Shown here piece by piece: positions 1-5,663 of a stretch of DNA of 7,191 nt (position 1 is the stretch's first letter; each line of letters begins with the position of its first letter). The stretch comes from Synechococcales cyanobacterium PMM_0073. GTDB taxonomy: Bacteria > Cyanobacteriota > Cyanobacteriia > Elainellales > Elainellaceae. Below the pieces are notes generated by a model. It was not told where the DNA came from. It saw only the letters and a list, made by a program, of their open reading frames with translations, and made no database searches. The position numbers were made by a program, and so were the translations under genes. The stretch lies in contig CASBQH010000032.1 in assembly GCA_949127695.1 (NCBI GenBank), positions 1 to 7,191 of the forward strand, read 5' to 3'.

Positions 1-537
1 ACCTTGACCTATCACAATCCCAGTCCGCAAGATCACTAGGCGCGTGCCGGAAGCTCGCACTTTTTCGGCTTCTGCCTCCCAGGCTTGGCAGACCTGCGCC
101 AGAAAATCTGTCCCAGCTGGACTCGTTTCGTCAAACACCGCCGTTTCGCTGGTGCCGTAATAGCCGATAGCCGAGCTGTTAATTAACACGGCGGGTCTGG
201 CGCTGGCCTGAGCAATTGCCTCGACAATTTTGGCTGTGCCCACGGTGCGGCTTTCCAGAATCTCCTGCTTGCGCTCTGGCGTCCAGCGGCTCTCGGCAAT
301 CGGCGCTCCGGCTAAATTAACCACCGCATCACAGCCCGAAATTTGGCTCTGCCAGTCGCCTGACTGCAACGGCTGATAAGCCAAAATCTCGACGCCAGGG
401 AAATTTGCTGCCGGAAACAGCCGCTCGGCTTTGGCCGGATTTCGGGTTAGCACCAAGATTTGCTCCCCTTCCTGTTGCAGCCTTGCGACTAGCCGACTGC
501 CAACAAATCCGGTTGCCCCTGTCACCGCTACTTTCAT
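1..537 (-). CDS. TIGR01777-family NAD(P)-binding epimerase (SDR39U1/YfcH-like), 3' part missing
   Basis: Reading left from an ATG at 537 gives 179 open codons that run off the window. The protein starts MKVAVTGATGFVGSRL, a Rossmann nucleotide-binding turn (GxxGxxG at residues 7-13). It continues with NLAGAPI (74-80), RWTPERKQEILESR (84-97), SSAIGYYG (121-128, with the tyrosine region of extended SDRs) and LRTGIVIGQG (170-179). This order of motifs is that of the TIGR01777 epimerase family (E. coli YfcH, human SDR39U1), usually about 300 residues, so roughly the last 120 are missing. The fold and cofactor class are secure. The substrate is unknown for the family, and the protein should be cytosolic. 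No strong Shine-Dalgarno sequence precedes the ATG. The gene is divergent from the phytol kinase gene across a repeat-bearing spacer. Confidence 0.93.
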   Translation of the reverse strand, partial: MKVAVTGATGFVGSRLVARLQQEGEQILVLTRNPAKAERLFPAANFPGVEILAYQPLQSGDWQSQISGCDAVVNLAGAPIAESRWTPERKQEILESRTVGTAKIVEAIAQASARPAVLINSSAIGYYGTSETAVFDETSPAGTDFLAQVCQAWEAEAEKVRASGTRLVILRTGIVIGQG

Positions 538-564
538 GATAGTTTTGCCTAGATTTGGCTTTGA

Positions 565-589
565 ATCTCACAGAGATTGGATCTCACAG
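565..589. repeat. 9-bp direct repeat in the leader of the epimerase gene
   Basis: ATCTCACAG occurs at 565-573 and again at 581-589, 16 bp start to start. On the minus strand a TATACT box at 600-595 lies just upstream of both copies, so they would sit in the 5' untranslated region or initially transcribed region of the epimerase gene. No good -35 box accompanies the TATACT. The repeat is directly visible; a regulatory role is only a guess. Confidence 0.45.
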
Positions 590-611
590 CAATTAGTATA
601 GAACTCCTAGA

Positions 612-643
612 GATTTGCCGCGCCAGACTGCTGCTCAGAGAGG
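612..643. repeat. 32-bp direct repeat, left copy
   Basis: The 32 bp beginning GATTTGCCGCGCC and ending GCTCAGAGAGG recur at 769-800 in the same orientation. The only difference is T at 632 against C at 789. The copies bracket a 125-bp spacer (644-768), giving a 189-bp unit in the epimerase/phytol kinase intergenic region. No coding function is apparent. It could be a cyanobacterial interspersed repeat or the footprint of a small non-autonomous element. Confidence 0.85.
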
Positions 644-734
644 CCACCTTGTACAGAGATCTCTTAAATCTCTCGACCCTTCGAGAAGGCTTCGCCTACA
701 AAAAGGGGACTTCAAACTATTTCTGATTCCGGTT

Positions 735-752
735 CCCCCTTTTTTAAGGGGG
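735..752. other. C5/G5 hairpin inside the repeat-bounded spacer
   Basis: CCCCCTT (735-741) pairs perfectly with AAGGGGG (746-752) around a TTTT loop, and a second GGGGG run follows at 756-760. C-run/G-run palindromes of this kind are familiar in cyanobacterial intergenic repeats. It is not followed by a T tract on the plus strand, so I do not call it a terminator. Confidence 0.6.
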
Positions 753-768
753 TTAGGGGGATCGGATC

Positions 769-800
769 GATTTGCCGCGCCAGACTGCCGCTCAGAGAGG
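769..800. repeat. 32-bp direct repeat, right copy
   Basis: This is the second copy of the unit at 612-643, identical at 31 of 32 positions. It ends only 30 bp before the TTG start of the phytol kinase gene, so it must form part of that gene's promoter or 5' leader. Its last bases also form one arm of the hairpin at 796-813. Confidence 0.85.
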
Positions 801-813
801 AGCAAGATCCTCT
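796..813 (+). promoter_or_regulatory. Leader hairpin upstream of the phytol kinase gene
   Basis: AGAGGA (796-801) pairs perfectly with TCCTCT (808-813) around the six-base loop GCAAGA. The left arm is purine-rich and Shine-Dalgarno-like but lies about 30 nt from the TTG start, too far to act directly. The pairing is directly visible; any regulatory function is inferred. Confidence 0.35.
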
Positions 814-830
814 AGAGTAAAAGTACAGTT

Positions 831-1538
831 TTGCAGGATTTCCCGTTGCTTGATCAGTTCGCCCAGCTTACAGAACCGACTGTTTGGCTCCAGATTGGCC
901 TTGCCGCCGCCTGGGTAGGCTGCGTGGTGCTTTTGGCCTTCAGCCTGCGCGCCTGGAAACTGGCTGAGCCAGAAGTGATCCGCAAAGTGGTGCATATTGG
1001 CACGGGCAACGTGATTTTGTTGGCCTGGTGGCTGCAAATTCCGGCGGCTGTCGGCATTGGGGCGTCGATTTTATTTAGTCTGGTGACGCTGCTCTCCTAT
1101 CGACTGCCGCTGCTGCCGGGGATTAACAGCGTCGGGCGCAAAAGCCTGGGCACGTTTTTCTACGCGGTTAGCATTGGAGTTCTGATCGCCTGCTTCTGGC
1201 AAACCGCCCCGCAGTTTGCCGTGCTGGGCGTGCTGATCATGACCTGGGGAGATGGCTTTGCAGCGCTAATTGGTCAGCGCTGGGGGCGACACCAGTACCA
1301 TTTGGGCGGCATTCAAAAAAGCTGGGAGGGCAGCTTGACGATGCTGGCCATGAGCTGGATAGTTAGCAGTCTGGTGCTGCTGGCAGTCTATGGCAACCTC
1401 TGGCAAATCTGGCTGATTGCGGCAGCTGTGGCTATTGTCGCCACTCTGCTAGAAGCCTGCTCAAATTTGGGGATTGATAATCTGACCGTGCCATTGGGCA
1501 GCGCCGGACTAGCCTTCTGGCTCATGCAGCTCATTTAA
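831..1538 (+). CDS. Phytol kinase / diacylglycerol-polyprenol kinase family protein (VTE5-like)
   Basis: This 235-residue integral membrane protein belongs to the CTP-dependent phytol/dolichol kinase family (plant VTE5, Synechocystis slr1652 type). The family phosphorylates phytol released from chlorophyll so that it can re-enter tocopherol, phylloquinone and chlorophyll synthesis. Visible motifs are [10 protein letters not shown] (51-60), [10 protein letters not shown] (103-112), [14 protein letters not shown] (139-152), [10 protein letters not shown] (159-168) and a C-terminal [15 protein letters not shown] segment (208-222). About six hydrophobic stretches lie between them. The start is uncertain. 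An in-frame stop at 813-815 excludes anything earlier, and no ATG lies near the N-terminus. TTG at 831 keeps the full length but lacks a Shine-Dalgarno site. TTG at 846 has AGGA seven bases upstream and would give 230 residues. The gene converges on ccsB and its stop overlaps that gene's stop. Confidence 0.9.
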   Translation: MQDFPLLDQFAQLTEPTVWLQIGLAAAWVGCVVLLAFSLRAWKLAEPEVIRKVVHIGTGNVILLAWWLQIPAAVGIGASILFSLVTLLSYRLPLLPGINSVGRKSLGTFFYAVSIGVLIACFWQTAPQFAVLGVLIMTWGDGFAALIGQRWGRHQYHLGGIQKSWEGSLTMLAMSWIVSSLVLLAVYGNLWQIWLIAAAVAIVATLLEACSNLGIDNLTVPLGSAGLAFWLMQLI

Positions 1539-2944
1539 ACCTTAGTTCCAATAGTTTCAATCGGCTGAGCTGCTGGCGCGAGCTGTTCGAGCAGCGTCAG
1601 CATCTCGCGCTCAAATGTCACCTGCGCCCGATTGGTTTTGCCGCCTAAATAAAAGCTATCTGCGGTTTGCAGCGCCCAGATCTGCGAGTGCGACACATAG
1701 CTGAGCATCACGCCCAGCATCAGCAGGCCAAAGCCCGTATAGACCAGCGGAATGCCTGGATCGGCCTTAATTTGCAAGCCCGTACTGCCCACCAGTTCAA
1801 CAATTGACAGCGTCACGCCGTTCACATCCACCGACATGCCCTGCCGCACGGTGGCAATCAGCTTGCCCTGCATGTCATAGACCAGCAGAATTCCCTGCAA
1901 GTCTTTAGTCACCACCGAGATGCCTTCGCTCAGGTCTGGCTTGGTGGGGAGCCAACTGCCCCAAAGCCTGCCACCGCCAGCTTCTAGCGGAGCCATCGGC
2001 AGCTGCAAGACCGGGCTGTTGTTGAGGCGAAACCGCAAAGCCGCCACCGACCAGTCGGCCTGATACAGCGTCACGCCTTTGTGCCGCAGCGGCTTATTCA
2101 CATGGATGGTCTGCCGGTCAATCTCCTCGCCCGCCTGATCTAGCACCGAGAGATCAGAGTAAAACTGATCAATCGTGCCGTCAGGCGTATAGTCGATCCA
2201 AAATCGATTCACCTTCACCGACCAGTCTTTGGGAATTTGAGCCGCCGCCCAAGGCCCTGCATCAAAGATATTTCGCACCTGGAAGGTTTCGCCGCTGGGC
2301 ACCATTTCCTGGGCAAAAAAGCCGGTCATTGCGCCCAAAATCGCCCCCAGCAAAATCAGCAGCATGCTCGCATGAACCAAGATTGGCCCGATTCGCCCGA
2401 CAATGCCCTTGTGAGCGTAGAGCTTTTCGCCTTCTTGAAAGATTTTGTAGCGTCGCTGCTGAAGCAAGGGCAATAGCTGCGCCATCTGAGTTTGGGGCAG
2501 CTCAGCGCTGAGGGCAAACTTCTGAAACTGACGCGGCTGGCTGTAGAAGTTCCAGGTACGCGAAAACCAGCGCAGCGCCGGAATTTGCCGCTGGAAGGTG
2601 CAGGTGGTCAGGCTTGCCCCAAACAAAATTAGCAGCGCCAAAAACCACCAGGTGCGATAGACCTGATTCAGTCCCAGGATGAGGATGAACCGCCAGCTAA
2701 GAAAGCCAAACAGCGCCGGATGCTCTGGATAGTTGGCCTGATAAAACGCCAGACTCTGCCCCTGTTCAATCACCGTGCCACTGACGCTAAAGGCCGCAAT
2801 CGTCAGCAGCAGCACTATTGCCAGCCGCAGATCGGCCAGTAGCGGCACCAGCTCTCGCTTAAAGTAGCGGCGCAGGCTCAGCTTCAAATTAAAAGGTTGA
2901 GGCTGAGGGGTTTCGACAGTCTCTGGAGCAGGTTCTAAAGCCAT
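1535..2944 (-). CDS. ccsB: Cytochrome c biogenesis protein CcsB (Ccs1/ResB family)
   Basis: This is Ccs1/ResB, which with CcsA makes the System II complex that attaches heme covalently to apocytochromes c (cytochrome f, c6, c550) on the lumenal side. The 469-residue protein has a Pro-rich cytosolic N-terminus and membrane spans near 38-58, 84-112 and 185-210. A large soluble lumenal domain follows, then a last span near 396-418. His191 in the HAS motif at the start of span three and His419 after the last span sit where the family has functional histidines. The family block [17 protein letters not shown] is at 282-298. Length and topology are normal for cyanobacteria. It starts at ATG 2944, 27 bp after ccdA, without a clear Shine-Dalgarno site, which suggests co-transcription. 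CcsA is not in the window. Confidence 0.96.
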   Translation of the reverse strand: MALEPAPETVETPQPQPFNLKLSLRRYFKRELVPLLADLRLAIVLLLTIAAFSVSGTVIEQGQSLAFYQANYPEHPALFGFLSWRFILILGLNQVYRTWWFLALLILFGASLTTCTFQRQIPALRWFSRTWNFYSQPRQFQKFALSAELPQTQMAQLLPLLQQRRYKIFQEGEKLYAHKGIVGRIGPILVHASMLLILLGAILGAMTGFFAQEMVPSGETFQVRNIFDAGPWAAAQIPKDWSVKVNRFWIDYTPDGTIDQFYSDLSVLDQAGEEIDRQTIHVNKPLRHKGVTLYQADWSVAALRFRLNNSPVLQLPMAPLEAGGGRLWGSWLPTKPDLSEGISVVTKDLQGILLVYDMQGKLIATVRQGMSVDVNGVTLSIVELVGSTGLQIKADPGIPLVYTGFGLLMLGVMLSYVSHSQIWALQTADSFYLGGKTNRAQVTFEREMLTLLEQLAPAAQPIETIGTKV

Positions 2945-2971
2945 GTTGGTTTGTCGCGTTCGGGCAAGTAA

Positions 2972-3715
2972 TCAAGCAATACCAGACGGAAAGAGGCGGA
3001 GCAGCAGCGAAAACACGCCAAAGCCCACTAAGAGCGCGCCGCTGGTCGGCGTAATCCAGCCCGACCAGCGGCGGAGTTCCAGAATTTTCTGAATTGAGGC
3101 CGTAAATGTGCCTGCCAAAATTAAGGGCGCAACGTAGCCCGTGGCATAGGCCAACAGCAGCAGACTGCCCAACAGCGGATCTTGGGTGCTGGAGATCCAG
3201 GCTAGCAGCGTTGCTAAAACTGGCGTGCTGCAAGGGGAAGCCACTAAACCAAAGGTGAGGCCAATTAGATAAGAGCGAAAGCCTTCGGGCAGATCTTCAG
3301 AAATCCAGCTCATGCCGCCCCAAGCGGGCAGCCGCAGCGGCAATGCCTCCAGCAAATTTAGCCCCATCAAAATTGCTACTAGGCTGACCAAAATCGGCAG
3401 CCCAATCCCCACCTGGCCATAGACTTTGCCCAGCAGAGCCGCCGCAATTCCTAGCCCAGCCAGCGTCGTGGCCAACCCCAGCGCAAACCAGGTAGACTGA
3501 ATCGCGGCCTGAGCGCGGCTCTGATTGGCTCGCCCGCCAATATAGCCAATCGTGATCGGCAGCATGGAGAGCATACAGGGCGTCAGACTGGTCAGCAGCC
3601 CCGCCGCAAAAATGATGCCCAGGCTCAGCGGCGTGATCTGCGTCAGCTGGTTGGCCACCAGTCCATCTGCAAACTGTTCAAGATGGTAGAGCGCGGTCTG
3701 AAAGGAATCGAGCAT
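2972..3715 (-). CDS. ccdA: Cytochrome c biogenesis protein CcdA (thiol-disulfide transmembrane transporter)
   Basis: CcdA is a short DsbD-like membrane protein that passes electrons from stromal thioredoxin across the membrane. This keeps apocytochrome CXXCH cysteines and the lumenal thioredoxin-like partner reduced before heme attachment. From ATG 3715 the protein has 247 residues and about six membrane spans. The two redox cysteines are seen in LTPC (Cys47) and ASPC (Cys162), each followed by the family's proline-bearing helix (MLSMLPITIGYIGG and STPVLATLLAW). There is no thioredoxin domain, as expected for CcdA rather than full-length DsbD. A TTG at 3736 would add seven residues; I prefer the ATG because its MLDSFQ start resembles cyanobacterial homologues as I recall them. 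It is the first gene of a probable ccdA-ccsB operon. The AT-rich 3760-3785 segment is the likeliest promoter, but I see no convincing boxes. Confidence 0.95.
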   Translation of the reverse strand: MLDSFQTALYHLEQFADGLVANQLTQITPLSLGIIFAAGLLTSLTPCMLSMLPITIGYIGGRANQSRAQAAIQSTWFALGLATTLAGLGIAAALLGKVYGQVGIGLPILVSLVAILMGLNLLEALPLRLPAWGGMSWISEDLPEGFRSYLIGLTFGLVASPCSTPVLATLLAWISSTQDPLLGSLLLLAYATGYVAPLILAGTFTASIQKILELRRWSGWITPTSGALLVGFGVFSLLLRLFPSGIA

Positions 3716-3780
3716 GGTGAGTTGCAACCGGGTCAAAAGCGCCTGTGCTAAGGTTTATGAAGCTTTATCATCTTATTCTA

Positions 3781-3800
3781 ACTAACAGTTTGACTAACAG
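3781..3800. repeat. 8-bp direct repeat in the ccdA/methyltransferase divergent spacer
   Basis: ACTAACAG occurs at 3781-3788 and 3793-3800, one 12-bp step (about one helical turn) apart, between the ccdA start and the divergent methyltransferase start. Such spacing could suit a dimeric regulator, but chance is not excluded for eight bases. Confidence 0.35.
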
Positions 3801-3811
3801 ACTGACGCTCC

Positions 3812-4468
3812 ATGTCGCTGACTCAGCCCGATCCGCCGTCTGGTTCGCCGTCTAGTTCGCCGTCCGGTTCACCACCCCTGTCCGCCAGTTTTTGGGAGGG
3901 GCGCTATCAAGCAGGCACTGCCCGCTGGGATTTGGGCGAGCCAGCGCCGCCTTTTGTGAGCCTGCTGAACTCTGAACAGGCTCCAGCTCCGGGTCGAATG
4001 GCGGTGCTGGGCAGCGGTCGGGGGCACGATGCGCTGCTGTTCGCCGCGCACGGCTTTGAGGTGACTGGCTTTGACTTCGCGCCCTCGGCCATTGCCGATG
4101 CTCAGGCGGCGGCGCGGCGACTAGGGCTAGATTCGGCTCAGTTTTTGCAGCGCGATATTTTTGAGCTGAACCCAGAGTTTGCAGCCAGCTTTGACTATCT
4201 GCTGGAGCATACTTGCTTTTGCGCTATTTCGCCCGATCAGCGCGGGGATTACCTGCGTTTGGTGCAGCAGATCATGCGTCCGGGGGGCGAGCTGATCGCC
4301 ACCCGGACGCATGAACGTCCGGGTGGCCCGCCGTTTGGCGTTGCACCAGCCGATCTACAACGGCTGCTAAAGCCTAGTTTTGAAATTCAGTCTTGGCAAT
4401 TGGCAAAAGATTCAGTTGAGAGTCGCCGCAGCGAAGAATATCTGGCTCGGCTGCGGGTGAGGTTGTGA
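3812..4468 (+). CDS. TPMT-like class I SAM-dependent methyltransferase
   Basis: This 218-residue cytosolic protein is of the thiopurine S-methyltransferase superfamily, which includes plant halide/thiol methyltransferases (HOL/HTMT) and bacterial detoxifying S-methyltransferases. The family opening SFWEGRYQAGTARWDLGEPA is at 26-45. SAM motif I, VLGSGRGHDALLFA, is at 65-78, an FDFAPSAI acidic/post-I segment at 87-94, and LEHTCFCAISPDQRGDYL at 131-148. MRPGGELIA (155-163) and GGPPFGV (171-177) follow. The true substrate (thiol, halide, metalloid) cannot be read from the sequence. Residues 8-22 are Pro/Ser/Gly-rich, encoded by a 12-bp tandem repeat, and precede the conserved domain, so they are probably disordered. 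The start at ATG 3812 has no clear Shine-Dalgarno site, and no other ATG lies between it and the conserved domain. Confidence 0.9.
   Translation: MSLTQPDPPSGSPSSSPSGSPPLSASFWEGRYQAGTARWDLGEPAPPFVSLLNSEQAPAPGRMAVLGSGRGHDALLFAAHGFEVTGFDFAPSAIADAQAAARRLGLDSAQFLQRDIFELNPEFAASFDYLLEHTCFCAISPDQRGDYLRLVQQIMRPGGELIATRTHERPGGPPFGVAPADLQRLLKPSFEIQSWQLAKDSVESRRSEEYLARLRVRL
3836..3871 (+). repeat. Three 12-bp tandem repeats in the methyltransferase N-terminus
   Basis: The units CCGTCTGGTTCG (3836-3847), CCGTCTAGTTCG (3848-3859) and CCGTCCGGTTCA (3860-3871) differ at one to three positions each. Being a multiple of three, each unit adds one in-frame PSGS or PSSS tetrapeptide. This pattern indicates slippage expansion within a non-conserved leader of the protein. 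Confidence 0.85.
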
Positions 4469-4659
4469 CCTAGCTGATAGGGCTTGCTGCCATTCCTATT
4501 TTTCTCTTGTAAGATATTAATAGCTCTTCAGCCTCCAGCATTCGTTCAGCGCTGACAGAATTGAGCCGGAAATTGGCTAAAACTTCGGTAGCATTCTGGA
4601 CAAGTTGAGCTATCGTTTGATGAATTTATTTCAGTCTCATCACGAGGAGGCTCCTCTTT
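4469..4659. other. Intergenic leader of the outer-membrane protein gene
   Basis: There is no ORF here. A perfect 10-bp palindrome, TCAGCGCTGA, lies at 4546-4555. A possible -10 (TAAGAT, 4510-4515) has only a weak TTGCTG partner 20 bp upstream (4484-4489), so I do not call a promoter. A four-base-pair hairpin directly after the methyltransferase stop (4469-4481) is too short for a confident terminator. Confidence 0.4.
4644..4656 (+). promoter_or_regulatory. Strong Shine-Dalgarno site inside a quasi-palindrome
   Basis: AGGAGG at 4645-4650 lies nine bases before ATG 4660 and fixes that start. The same bases belong to GAGGAG-G-CTCCTC (4644-4656). It could fold as GAGGA/TCCTC around a GGC loop and hide the ribosome binding site. 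The ribosome binding site is secure; the self-masking is inferred. Confidence 0.7.
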
Positions 4660-5211
4660 ATGGCGAATTTTAGACAGTTAGGGCGGGCAGTTGGACAAGT
4701 GAGCCGTTGGAAAATGGCGCTGGGCGGCATTTTTGTCGGGCTGGGCTGTCTGCTGGCAATCTCCCCAAACGCTTCTGCCCAAGCCGCTTACGGCAGCTAC
4801 ATCGGGATTGGCGGCTCTTTTGGCGCGACTGATAACCCCACTAGCGGGGATGGTGGCAGCGGCGGCGGCGTGATTGCCTTTCGCTACAAGTTTTTGGAGG
4901 TGCCGGTTTCAATCCGCGCCCAGGCATTGATCGGCGAGAGCTCAGCTTTTGTGCCGACGGTTTCTTATGATTTGCCGCTCAACTGGCAAACTGATGCCTA
5001 TGTGGGCGTGGGAGCTGCTTTTCAGGACAGCAATAGCAACGCTTCGCCAGTGGGCAACCAGACGGCTTTCGTGCTGCAACCCGGTATTGACCACAGCTTC
5101 CCTTATAGCAATGTGGTGCTGTTTGGCAATGCGATTATTGCCTTTGATGCCTACAAGAACAGCAACGCCACGGCAGCTTCGGTGCAGGGCGGAGTTGGCG
5201 TCAGATTCTAG
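4660..5211 (+). CDS. Small exported outer-membrane beta-barrel candidate
   Basis: The 183-residue protein begins with a positively charged segment (residues 1-18). A hydrophobic core follows (ALGGIFVGLGCLLAIS, 20-35), then a signal peptidase I-like site in SPNASAQA, with cleavage probably near residue 39-42. The mature part is rich in Gly, Ser, Asn and aromatic residues. It shows alternating-hydrophobic strands (YGSYIGIGGSFGA, VIAFRYKF, VSIRAQALIG, DAYVGVGAAFQ, VLFGNAIIAFDAY) and ends GGVGVRF with a terminal Phe, the classic signal for assembly by the Bam/Omp85 machinery. At about 145 residues an eight-stranded barrel fits. I cannot assign a transport or adhesion function, and there is no SLH or OprB domain as in major cyanobacterial porins. 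The start is supported by AGGAGG nine bases upstream. Confidence 0.8.
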   Translation: MANFRQLGRAVGQVSRWKMALGGIFVGLGCLLAISPNASAQAAYGSYIGIGGSFGATDNPTSGDGGSGGGVIAFRYKFLEVPVSIRAQALIGESSAFVPTVSYDLPLNWQTDAYVGVGAAFQDSNSNASPVGNQTAFVLQPGIDHSFPYSNVVLFGNAIIAFDAYKNSNATAASVQGGVGVRF

Positions 5212-5220
5212 ATTCTGCTG

Positions 5221-5244
5221 CGAGACTTGGCACGAGACTTGGCG
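5221..5244. repeat. 12-bp tandem duplication in the tRNA-Leu promoter region
   Basis: CGAGACTTGGCA (5221-5232) is followed at once by CGAGACTTGGCG (5233-5244). The first copy supplies the TTGGCA that may act as the -35 box of trnL. Confidence 0.7.
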
Positions 5245-5257
5245 AAATGCCTATAAT
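5227..5257 (+). promoter_or_regulatory. Sigma-70-type promoter of trnL-UAA
   Basis: A perfect TATAAT lies at 5252-5257, 37 bp before the tRNA. TTGGCA at 5227-5232 matches TTGACA at five of six positions but is 19 bp away, slightly long. Transcription would start near 5263-5266 and give a leader of roughly 30 nt. Confidence 0.65.
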
Positions 5258-5260
5258 AGA

Positions 5261-5289
5261 GAGCCGCTAAGCCAAATCTTGGGCGGCTC
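5261..5289 (+). other. Hairpin in the 5' leader of pre-tRNA-Leu
   Basis: GAGCCGC (5261-5267) pairs perfectly with GCGGCTC (5283-5289). Inside, CCAA (5272-5275) pairs with TTGG (5279-5282) around ATC, with TAAG (5268-5271) bulged. It ends five bases before the first tRNA base, between the -10 box and the RNase P cleavage site. It may shape the precursor for processing; function is inferred. Confidence 0.55.
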
Positions 5290-5294
5290 GCCTT

Positions 5295-5663
5295 GGGGGC
5301 ATGGCGGAATGGTAGACGCTGCGGACTTAGAAAACTGAGCCTTGGCGAAGAAACTTGCCAAGTGACGGCTCTCAAACTCAGGGAAACCTAAATCGGTTCG
5401 CTCACAAAGCGCCTGACAGGGCAATCCTGAGCCAAGCTAAATCAGGCGAAAGCTTTATAGCTGGAGCTAGTTTAGAAGGTGCAGAGACTCGACGGGAGCT
5501 ACCCTAACGTTTAGCCGAGGGTAAAGGGAGAGTCCAATTCTCAAGATCTGAATCATTGGCCGTGGTGCGAGTCGGGGCAATGGCTGAAGATTACAGCGAA
5601 AGCTGTGGGAGGATGAAAATCCGTTGACTAATAATCGTGAGGGTTCAAGTCCCTCTGCCCCCA
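5295..5663 (+). tRNA. trnL-UAA: tRNA-Leu(UAA), interrupted by a group I intron
   Basis: Exon 1 is 5295-5328 and exon 2 is 5616-5663, giving an 82-nt mature tRNA. The acceptor GGGGGCA (5295-5301) pairs with TGCCCCC (5656-5662), with discriminator A at 5663; CCA is not encoded. The anticodon arm is rebuilt only after splicing: stem GCGGA/UCCGU with loop CUUAAAA, anticodon UAA. The T arm is GAGGG-UUCAAGU-CCCUC (5639-5655). The variable region (5625-5638) has the length of a class II tRNA but pairs only weakly. The interruption falls between the first and second anticodon bases, the conserved site of the cyanobacterial and plastid trnL intron. Confidence 0.98.
5329..5615 (+). ncRNA. Self-splicing group I intron in the tRNA-Leu(UAA) anticodon (IC3 type)
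   Basis: The 287-nt intron carries no ORF. The helices can be paired by eye. P1 joins exon CUU (5326-5328) to guide GAG (5337-5339), with the required U-G wobble at the 5' splice site. P2 is CTTGGC (5341-5346)/GCCAAG (5357-5362). P3 is GCTCTC (5368-5373)/GGGAGC (5494-5499). P4 is CTCAGG (5377-5382)/CCTGAG (5426-5431). P5 is CCT (5387-5389)/AGG (5418-5420). P6 is CTAAA (5437-5441)/TTTAG (5471-5475). P7 is GACTC (5486-5490)/GAGTC (5530-5534). P8 is ACCCT (5501-5505)/AGGGT (5518-5522). A GAAA-capped hairpin lies at 5593-5606, and the intron ends in the conserved terminal G at 5615. P7 forms the guanosine site. The subgroup label rests on known cyanobacterial homologues. Confidence 0.97.

Noticed and set aside
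329..571. 80-codon minus-strand ORF
   Set aside because: It lies in another frame of the epimerase gene, whose frame shows clear SDR motifs.
735..760. C-run/G-run hairpin as a terminator
   Set aside because: No T tract follows on the plus strand, and it lies inside the repeat-bounded unit rather than after a gene.
612..800. CRISPR array
   Set aside because: There are only two repeats, with a 125-bp spacer far longer than any CRISPR spacer, and no cas gene.
615..815. 66-codon plus-strand ORF
   Set aside because: It is made almost wholly of the 32-bp repeats and the spacer hairpin, has a non-ATG start and shows no protein character.
792..1057. Minus-strand ORFs opposite the phytol kinase start
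   Set aside because: They are antisense shadows of the membrane protein gene, with no motif or ribosome binding site.
2237..2511. Plus-strand ORFs opposite ccsB
   Set aside because: They are antisense to a well-supported Ccs1 reading frame.
2889..3233. 114-codon minus-strand ORF across the ccdA/ccsB junction
   Set aside because: It is out of frame with both genes, which account for every conserved motif.
3869..4312. Minus-strand ORFs opposite the methyltransferase
   Set aside because: They are shadows produced by GC-rich codons on the coding strand.
4949..5338. 129-codon plus-strand ORF running from the barrel gene into the tRNA
   Set aside because: It is out of frame with a signal-peptide-bearing protein, and it enters tRNA exon 1 and the intron.
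5329..5615. Homing endonuclease or maturase in the intron
   Set aside because: The intron is only 287 nt and has no sense-strand ORF of meaningful length.
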